The notes under the pieces: model-generated
Told to the model about the DNA's origin: nothing
The model's database searches: none
The model's input: the letters and a program-made list of their open reading frames with translations, nothing else
Shown here: piece by piece, positions 25,980-34,200 of the stretch
How positions within the stretch are numbered: position 1 is the first letter of the stretch
How the letters are laid out: each line of letters opens with the position of its first letter
Assembly (NCBI RefSeq): GCF_006335145.1
Contig: NZ_VDMN01000006.1
Location: forward strand, 62,001 to 126,000
Reading direction: 5' to 3'
Length of the DNA stretch: 64,000 bases
Source of the DNA: Aliirhizobium smilacinae
GTDB lineage: Bacteria; Pseudomonadota; Alphaproteobacteria; Rhizobiales; Rhizobiaceae
Translations under genes and position numbers: made by a program

Positions 25980-28247
25980 TTAACTCCCGACCTTGACGCT
26001 GCGCAGTTGCTGGGCCGGTTTCCCGCCTTTTAGAACGCGCAATGCCTCTTCCTTGTCCGCATCGAGCACGACGCGGCCGCCTTCGAGCGCGACCACACGT
26101 TCGACCAGATCGAGAACGCGCATCCGGTGCGTGGCAATCACCACGGTCTTGTTTTTCGCCCAGGCGGAGAAGCGCTGGATGAACAGTTTTTCGGTCGCCT
26201 CGTCCATGGATGCCGTCGGTTCATCGAGCAGCACGACGGATGGGTTGCGGATCAGAAGCCGCGACAGAAGCAGCGCCTGCTGCTGGCCCCCCGAAAGGCC
26301 ACGCCCGCCTTCGTCGATCAGATGATCGATGCCCTTGGGAAGCATGCGGATGAACTCGTCCGCACCGGTCATCTGCAAGGCCTCCAGCATGGCCTGCTGC
26401 GAGGCGCTCTGGGCGCCCATCAGCACGTTTTCACGGATCGAGCCGTGGAACAGGCGCGAATTCTGGGTGATGAGGCCAACTTCGCGGCGCAGGTCGGACG
26501 GGTCTATGTGGTCGAGGGCAAGGCTGTCGATCAGCGCTTCGCCGGTGTGAGGTTCCAGCTGGCCGGACAGCGCCTGCAGCAGGGTGGACTTGCCGGCTCC
26601 GTTCTTGCCGAGGAGTGCGACCGTATCGCCTGCCGTGATCGAGAAGTCCGAGAGCGACAGTGCCGGCCGGCCAGCCGGTTCGCCGTAATAATAGACGGCA
26701 CCGCGAAACCGATATTCGCCGAGCAGGGAGCCGACCGAAAGCCGGGTTTCCGCAGGGGGATGGTCGACCGGCATCTTCATGATCGTGTTCAGGCTTGCCA
26801 GGCCGATCTTGGCATGCTGCAGGCGGCCCAGAACCTGGGTCAGCTGCGCCATAGGTGCCATCATGCGGGAACCGAGGATCGAGCAGGCGACCAGCGAGCC
26901 GGTGCTCATATCGCCCGCCATCACCATCGGCGCACCGCAGAAGACGATCACGGCAAAGACGCTGGTCTGGACGCCGTGTCCCCAGCTCGACAGGGTGCTG
27001 GTGATGGAGCGGAGTTTCACCTGCGCATCGGCGCTTGCCAGATTGAACGTGTTCCATTTCTGCTGGAATACGCTTTCCGCCTGCAGGGCCTTGATATCCT
27101 CGATACCCTGGATGGATTCCACCAGCATGGCATTGCGCAGCGAGGACTCGCGCATGGCAAGGCTTGCATTCCGTTTGAGCTTGCCCTGTGCCAGCAGGCC
27201 GGGTGCCACCATGATCAGAAGGGCGATTGCCGGAATGACGGCGAGCCAGCCGCCGATATAGGCGAACAGGCCGAGGAAAAGGAGAAAGAAGGGCAGGTCG
27301 GCGACGGCAGATACCGTTGTCGAGGTCAGCATTTCGCGGACCTGTTCAAGCTCGCGCAGCTGGGAGATGAAGGTGCCGGTCGCTTTCGGCCGGTTCTGGT
27401 TCTTCACCCTCAGCGCATGGCCGAAGACGACGTCGGAAATGCGGATATCCGCCCGCTTTCCGACGACATCGATGATGGCGGTCCTGACCTTGCGCATGAT
27501 GTAGTCGAAGACGACCGCCACGCCGACGCCGATGAACAATACGACCAGCGTGCTCATCGAATTTGCGGGCACGACCCGGTCATAGACCTGCATCGAGAAG
27601 ATGACGCCGGCGATCGAAAGCGCGTTGGCCACGAACGACGCCAATAGGACGTAGCCATAGGGGCGAAGATCGTTCAGCGCGAGCTTGCGAAACCATCCAT
27701 GGGTATCGGCTGCGATATAGGCATCAATGCGCTCGTCGGGCCGGGTTCGGGCGTCGCGGGCGATCAGCAGATAGATGATCCGCCCTTCCAGTTCCGACAG
27801 CGGGATCCAGGTCCAGTGGCCGTTGTCGCCGGCAAAGGTGATCTTCACCTGATCCTGATTGATCTCCGTCACCAGCCCGATATCGCCATAGCTCAGTTCA
27901 ACCAACATGGGCAGACGGCGGGCGGTTATACCTTTGGAAAGCGGCTCGACGGGTTTGGCGTCGAGACCGAAACGCCGAGCAAGCTTGCCGATCCGGTGAA
28001 CCGGAGGAGCGGCCTCCTGCATGATCGAGACGTAATTCGCGGCAAATTTCGAATGGGCGATGCCATAATGCTGCGCCAGCAGCCCCATGATCTCGATCCA
28101 GTCCTTCGCATGGCTGCTTGCCGCGGCAGTCACCTGCTCCTTCTGTTTTTTCTGATCGTCCGTTTCGGGATTGGGTGGAGGAAGGGCTGTCGCCCTTTCC
28201 TCGTCCGTTATTTGCATCATTTCGGAAGGAGCCTGTTTGGCATCCAT
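25980..28247 (-). CDS. Type I secretion ABC exporter (LapB-like, degenerate C39 domain)
   Basis: A 755-residue exporter. Residues 36-165 form a C39-peptidase-like domain without the catalytic cysteine ('LLAQHYGIAHS'), typical of exporters of RTX and Lap-type proteins that do not cleave a leader. Six membrane helices occupy about 190-470. The nucleotide-binding domain has Walker A 'GKNGAGKST', the signature 'LSGGQQQ' and Walker B 'VVLLDEPTA'. It powers adhesin export from the inner membrane. The ATG follows GGAGG, and the gene starts 17 bases after the adhesin stop, so the two should be co-transcribed. Confidence 0.95.
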   Translation of the reverse strand: MDAKQAPSEMMQITDEERATALPPPNPETDDQKKQKEQVTAAASSHAKDWIEIMGLLAQHYGIAHSKFAANYVSIMQEAAPPVHRIGKLARRFGLDAKPVEPLSKGITARRLPMLVELSYGDIGLVTEINQDQVKITFAGDNGHWTWIPLSELEGRIIYLLIARDARTRPDERIDAYIAADTHGWFRKLALNDLRPYGYVLLASFVANALSIAGVIFSMQVYDRVVPANSMSTLVVLFIGVGVAVVFDYIMRKVRTAIIDVVGKRADIRISDVVFGHALRVKNQNRPKATGTFISQLRELEQVREMLTSTTVSAVADLPFFLLFLGLFAYIGGWLAVIPAIALLIMVAPGLLAQGKLKRNASLAMRESSLRNAMLVESIQGIEDIKALQAESVFQQKWNTFNLASADAQVKLRSITSTLSSWGHGVQTSVFAVIVFCGAPMVMAGDMSTGSLVACSILGSRMMAPMAQLTQVLGRLQHAKIGLASLNTIMKMPVDHPPAETRLSVGSLLGEYRFRGAVYYYGEPAGRPALSLSDFSITAGDTVALLGKNGAGKSTLLQALSGQLEPHTGEALIDSLALDHIDPSDLRREVGLITQNSRLFHGSIRENVLMGAQSASQQAMLEALQMTGADEFIRMLPKGIDHLIDEGGRGLSGGQQQALLLSRLLIRNPSVVLLDEPTASMDEATEKLFIQRFSAWAKNKTVVIATHRMRVLDLVERVVALEGGRVVLDADKEEALRVLKGGKPAQQLRSVKVGS

Positions 28248-28264
28248 CAGGTCATTCCTCCGCG

Positions 28265-31200
28265 CTACACGACCGGCAGCTTCTGTGTTGCAAGATCATC
28301 GTTCTGGTTGATCGGCTCGAACGGATCGAGCGGTGGCGCGTCCACAACGTCAAGAACGGCATCGACGCCATCCGGCAGATCGACATTTGCCGATATGTCG
28401 AGGCCCGTATCGCCGTCTGCACCGGCGGTGATCGACGTGTCACCGGTGAGCCCGTCGAGCGCACTGAGATCGACTTCCTCTCCACCCCCAACGAGCAGGC
28501 TCAATCCGTCATCCGCGTTCAGGGACGCTTCGACCGGTTCCTGTGGATCCGGTGTCGTGTCGGAGCCATCGGCGAGGGCGGCATCCAGCGGGATATCGTC
28601 CGTAACGGCAGCATCTGCGGGGATATCGGTAGCCGAGTTGTCAGTATCCGCCGTGTCGGGGCTGTCGGACGACGCGTCGTTGTCCGCGGTTGTCCTCGCA
28701 TTGTCATCGGGGTGGTCGGTTCCATCGGTACCGCCGCCATCGTCGGCAAGGGCGAAGCTCATGGTTTCGTCGGATGCCGATGCCATGGTGATGGCGCTGG
28801 TATCCTGAACCTCGACGTCGATGGTGAGATCGGAAGACAGTTCGTTGCCGGTCACCGGGTCGACCACGACAATGGTGAAGTTGTCGGTACCACCTGCTGT
28901 GGCATTGAGGTGAGGGGTGTAGATGTAGCTGCCATCGGCACTGAACACGAGCGTGCCGAACGCCCCTTCGACCGTGACCGACCCATTGGTCAGGAGATGG
29001 GTGATGCCGTTGAATTCGATCTCGGCAATGCGAAGATCGTCCGTATTGCCGGTGGCAGCGATGTCGATGAAGTTGCCATCCGCCCTCTCGCCCACGGTGA
29101 TCTGGACATTCTCGAACTGATCGGTCGCCGTGACGGAGATCTCGCGAACTGTCCCGATGCCCACCGTGATGCCGGGATTGGGAACGAGTGTGGCGCGATA
29201 CTGACCGGCATCAAGGTCGGTCAGAGTGATTTCCCCGGTGGGTGATCCAAGCAGGTTCAGCCGCAGGATGCCGTTATCGACATTGTCGGTGCCATAGTCC
29301 CCCCGCACCCATGCGGTGCCGTTCCAGCGTTCGATGATCACCGAAAAGTTGCTCAGCACCCCGACATTGACGAGGCCGCCAATCCGCAGGTCCAGATCGA
29401 CCGAGTTGGTGTTCTGGGCGAGATTGAAGTTGACGACCGGATTGGTGGCCGAACCGAGGTTCACGGCAAGCAGACTGCCCAGCGTCAACGAAAGCAGCGC
29501 CGTGACGGATCTCGTATCCGTGGATGGCGTGGCTTCGTTCTGGCGGGTGGTCGTCTGGTCGAGAATGGCGGTGTCGGTTGCGTTTGTCAGCGCGAAGTCG
29601 ACACCGGGTGCCGTGGTCGAGGCCGGCCCCGAGACATTGCCAGCAGCATCCCGCTGCACGACTTCCAGCTCCTGGCCGTTTACCTGCGAGGGTGACAGGC
29701 CGACGCTGAAATTGCCGTTGGCATCGACCGTGCCTGTGCCGATGATGGCACCGCCTGTGCCGGTCACGGTGATGGTCGCTCCCGGTTCGCCGGTGCCGGT
29801 CAGCTCATTGCCGGCCGGGCTGACCGCGAGGTCTTCCGGTGGTGCCGGTGGGAGCAGGTCCGGCGTATCGGTGATGCCTGCAGGAGAAGGGTTACCGGCG
29901 GCATCGGTCAGAACGACAGTGAGATTTCGACCATCGGCTTGCGCCGGGCTCAGTGGCACGGTGAAAATCCCGCTTACTGGTACAATCACGGGCCCGAACT
30001 GAACACCATCAGCGTTGGTGACACGGACTGTTGCCCCAGGTTCGCCAGTGCCGGTCAGGCTGGTTCCGTCGCCGTTGACGTCGAGATTGGTCGGAGCCGC
30101 CGGAGCAAGCAGATCCGGGGAATTGACCGAAGCCGTGTCGGATGGATTGCCGGAGCCATCCGTGAGCACGACATTGAGCGCGCCGCCATTCACCTGCGAA
30201 GGCGAAAGGCCGATCGAGAAGGTGCCGTCCGGTGCAACCGTGCCTGTGCCGACGATGGTGCCGGCGGCATTGGTGACGGTCACGGTGGAGCCGGGCTCGC
30301 CGCCGCCGCCGATTAATGTGCCGGAACTGTTGACGACCAGGCTCGTCGGCGGCTCGGGCCCGGTCAGATCCGGCGAGCCGATCGTGCCGGGAGTCGATAT
30401 GTTGTTGGCGTCGTCCGTCAGGACAACGTTCAGGTTGCCGCCATCGTCCTGCGCCGGATCGAGCGTGATATTGAAGGTTCCGCCCGGGCCGACGACACCT
30501 GTGCCGACGATCGTACCCGCAGCATTGGTGACAGTCACAGCCGCGCCGACTTCGCCATTGCCCGTCAGCACGATGCCGTCACCGTCGAGGATGAGGTTGG
30601 TCGGGGCATCAGGTGCCGTCCCGTCCGTCGTCGAAACCGTTCCCGGATCCGAAACGTTGCCGGCGGCATCCTTCAGCACGACGTTCAGTTCGGCGCCATC
30701 TGCCTGAGGCGGGTTGAGCGTGATCGTGAACGTGCCGCCTGCGCCGACTGAGCCGGTGCCAACGACTACGCCGTCTGCCGTGGTGACAGTGACGACTGCG
30801 CCCAACTCACCGGCGCCGCTGAGCTGCGCGCCGTTCGCGCTGACAACCAGGTTGGTCGGTGCGTCAGGCGCAGTAAGGTCGGGAGTGAGCGTCGTGCCGG
30901 GCAGGGAGGGGTTTCCGGCAGTGTCCGACAGCACGACGTTAAGCGAGCCGCCATCCAGCTGTTCTGGGGTAAGGCCGATCGAGAACGTTCCGTTTGCAGC
31001 CACGATGCCGGTGCCGACTTCAACGCCGGCGGCATTGGTTACGGTTACCGTTGCGCCGGGTTCGCCTCTACCGGTCAGAACTTCTCCATCGCCACTCACG
31101 CCAAGATTGGTCGGTGCATCCGGCGCATCCAGATCGGGTGAGCTGATGATGCCCGGCTGGGACGTACCGCCAATGTTGGTCAAGGTGACCTGCAGATTGC

Positions 31201-34200
31201 CGCCATCCGTCTGGGCCGGATCGAGATCGATGGTAAATCCGCCGACTCCATCCACTGTACCATTGCCGACGATCTCGCCTGCAGCGTTCCTGACCGTGAC
31301 GCTGGCGCCAGCCGTACCCGAGCCAGTCAATATTTCTCCGTCACCGGTAACGTTCAGCGCAAAAGGCGCGGCAGGCGCATCCGGGTCCGGTGCCAATACG
31401 GTTGCAACGCCAGACGCGTTTCCGGCGGCATCGGTCAGTATGACGGACAGCTGTTCGCCATCGATTTGCGCTGGGTCAAGCGTGATCGTGAAGGTGCCGT
31501 CTGCACCGACTGTACCAGTCCATGTTCCACCGGCTCCGCCGGTAACCGTTACAATAGCACCCGGCTCGCCTTCACCGGTCAGCGTATCGCCATCGGCATT
31601 GACCAGCAGGTCGGTTGCCGGTGCGGGTGGCTGGATGTCGGTCAGCGGCAGGCTGCCCGCATCGGAGGCATTACCTGCCTGGTCTGTCTGCACACCGGTG
31701 ATGGTTCCGCCCGCGGTCTGCGCCGGATTTACCGTGATGGCGAAGGTGCCATTCGCTGCGACGGTGCCGCCGCCGATCACGAGGCCGGCACTGTCTCTTA
31801 TGATGATGGTTGCACCGGCTTCCCCCGTGCCGTTGACGACGGTTCGGTCGTCACTTGTCCCGGTCAATACCGGAGCATCGGGATCTACAAGGTCCGGTGT
31901 CGCAACGCTGACCGGCAATGTCGGGTTTTCGGCCGCATCCGTCAGGACGACCTGCAACTGCCCGCCATCATCCTGCGCCGGTGAAAGCGCAATAGTGAAG
32001 GTGCCGTTGGCGAGGACCGTACCTGTGAAAGTGTCACCCGCCGCGTTGGTCACGGTGACTGTCGATCCGACTTCGCCACGGCCGGTGATCTGCGTTCCAT
32101 CCGCGTTGACACTGATATTGGTCGGCAATGCGGGCGGTGTCGCATCGACGGAGGCGATGACACCCGGGGCAGAGGTATTGCCTTGGGGGTCGGTCTGCAC
32201 GACCTGCAGGTTTCCGCCGTCGAGTTGTGGCGGGTTGAGAGTGACGCTGAAGGAACCATTCGTGCCGACAGTCCCGGTGCCGGCCGGCTGGCCGGCCGCG
32301 TTGGTGACGGTCACGATGGCGCCGGGTTCGCCGGTGCCGATCAGGATCGCGCCGCCATTCTGGAAGCCGAGGCCGCTTGGCGCGGCAGGAGGCGTCGTGT
32401 CCGTCGTCGGGACCGTTCCCGGATCGGAGATATTGCCGCTACCGTCCTGAAGGGTAACGGTCAGGTTTCCACCATCGATCTGGGCGGGGCTGAGGCCGAT
32501 CGTGAACGTCCCGTTGGGACCAACCGTTCCGGTGCCGACCGGCTGGCCGGCCGCATTGGTGACTGTCACCGTCGTGCCGATTTCACCGGAACCTGTGAGG
32601 ATCGTGCCTGCACCATTCACAACCAGATTTCCAGGCTGATCCGGGTCGGTCGTATCGGGAGAGGTGACGATGACCGGATCGGATGGGTTTCCGGTTTCGT
32701 CGGTCAGGACAACGGTCAGGTCGCCGCCATCCGTCTGGGCGGGGTTGAGCGGAATGCTGATCTGACCGGTCGGTCCGACCGTGCCGGTGCCGACCGTCTG
32801 GCCCGCCTCGTTGGTGACCGTGACTGTCGCGCCTGGCTCACCCTGACCGGTCAGTGTCGTGCCACCAGCGCCAACCGTAATGCCTGTCGGAGCATCGGGG
32901 CCGATGAGATCGGGTGACGGAATGACGGTCGGATCCGACGGATTGTTCTGGGCGTCTGCGAGCACGACCTGAAGATCACCGCCATCCGTTTGCGGTGGTG
33001 TCAGGCCGATGGTGAAGGTGCCGTTTTGTGCGACGGTCCCGGTTCCGATCGTCTGTCCCGCTTCGTTGGTGACCGTCACCGTGGCACCGGGTTCACCGCG
33101 GCCGGTGAGCACCGTTCCGGCGGTGTTGACGTTGAGATCCGTCGCCGCGTCAGGCCCGGTAATATCCGGCGATGTCGCCGTTATGATTGGTGACGTATTG
33201 CCTGCAGCATCCTGCTGCACGACCCTGACCAGGCCGCCATCGTCCTGTGCGGGGTTGAGAGCAATTGTGAAGTTGCCATTGCCGGGAACCGTGCCCGTGC
33301 CGAGGATGACACCATTTGCATCCCTGATCGTGACGGTTGCGCCTGCTTCACCCTGACCGGAGAGCTGGCTGCCGTCGGCGCTGACCGTAACGCCGGTCGG
33401 GGCCGCCGGTGCGATGAGGTCCGGTGTGGGGACGGTCGCGGGAGGCGAAAGGTTGTCGCCGCCATCTTCCAGAACGACGGTCAGATTGGCGCCATCAGTC
33501 TGGGCCGGGTTGAGGGCGATGGTGAAGGAGCCATTGCCGGCGACCGTGCCGGTGCCGACCGTCTGCCCGGCGGCATTGGTCACGGTCACAGTGGTGCCAG
33601 GTTCGCCGCGGCCTGTGAGTGTGGTTCCGGCATCATTGACGGCAAGATTGGTTGGCGCTGCCGGATCGATCAGGTCCGGGGAGAGGGCGAGCGCCGGCTG
33701 GGACGTGCCGTTTGCGTCCGTTTGCGTGGCTCTCACTTCACCGCCATCGATCTGGGCGGGGGTGAGAGTGATGGAGAAGCTTCCGTCACCCAATACGGTT
33801 CCGGTGCCGATTGTGGTGCCGGCGGCATTGGTAACCCGCACGGTTGCGCCGGGCTGGCCGTCGCCGGTAAGGATGGTGCCATCTGCGCTGACGACCACAT
33901 CGGTCGGGGCCGGCGGTGCCTCGGGATCCGGCGCCAGCACGGTACCGGGGGTGGACGCGTTGCCTGCCGTATCGGTCAGCACGACATCCAGCTCGCCGCC
34001 GTCCAGCTGGGCGGGATCGAGGTCGACACTGAACGTGCCATCGGGATCGACCGTATCCTCGCCGATCACCTCTCCCGCCGCATTGGTGACCGTCACCTTG
34101 GTTCCCGGTTCGCCGCGGCCGGTCAGGACCAGCCCGGTGTCGGCCACGGCCAGGTTGGTGGGCGTTGCCGGCGACTGTGTATCGTCGATGGTGAGGGTTG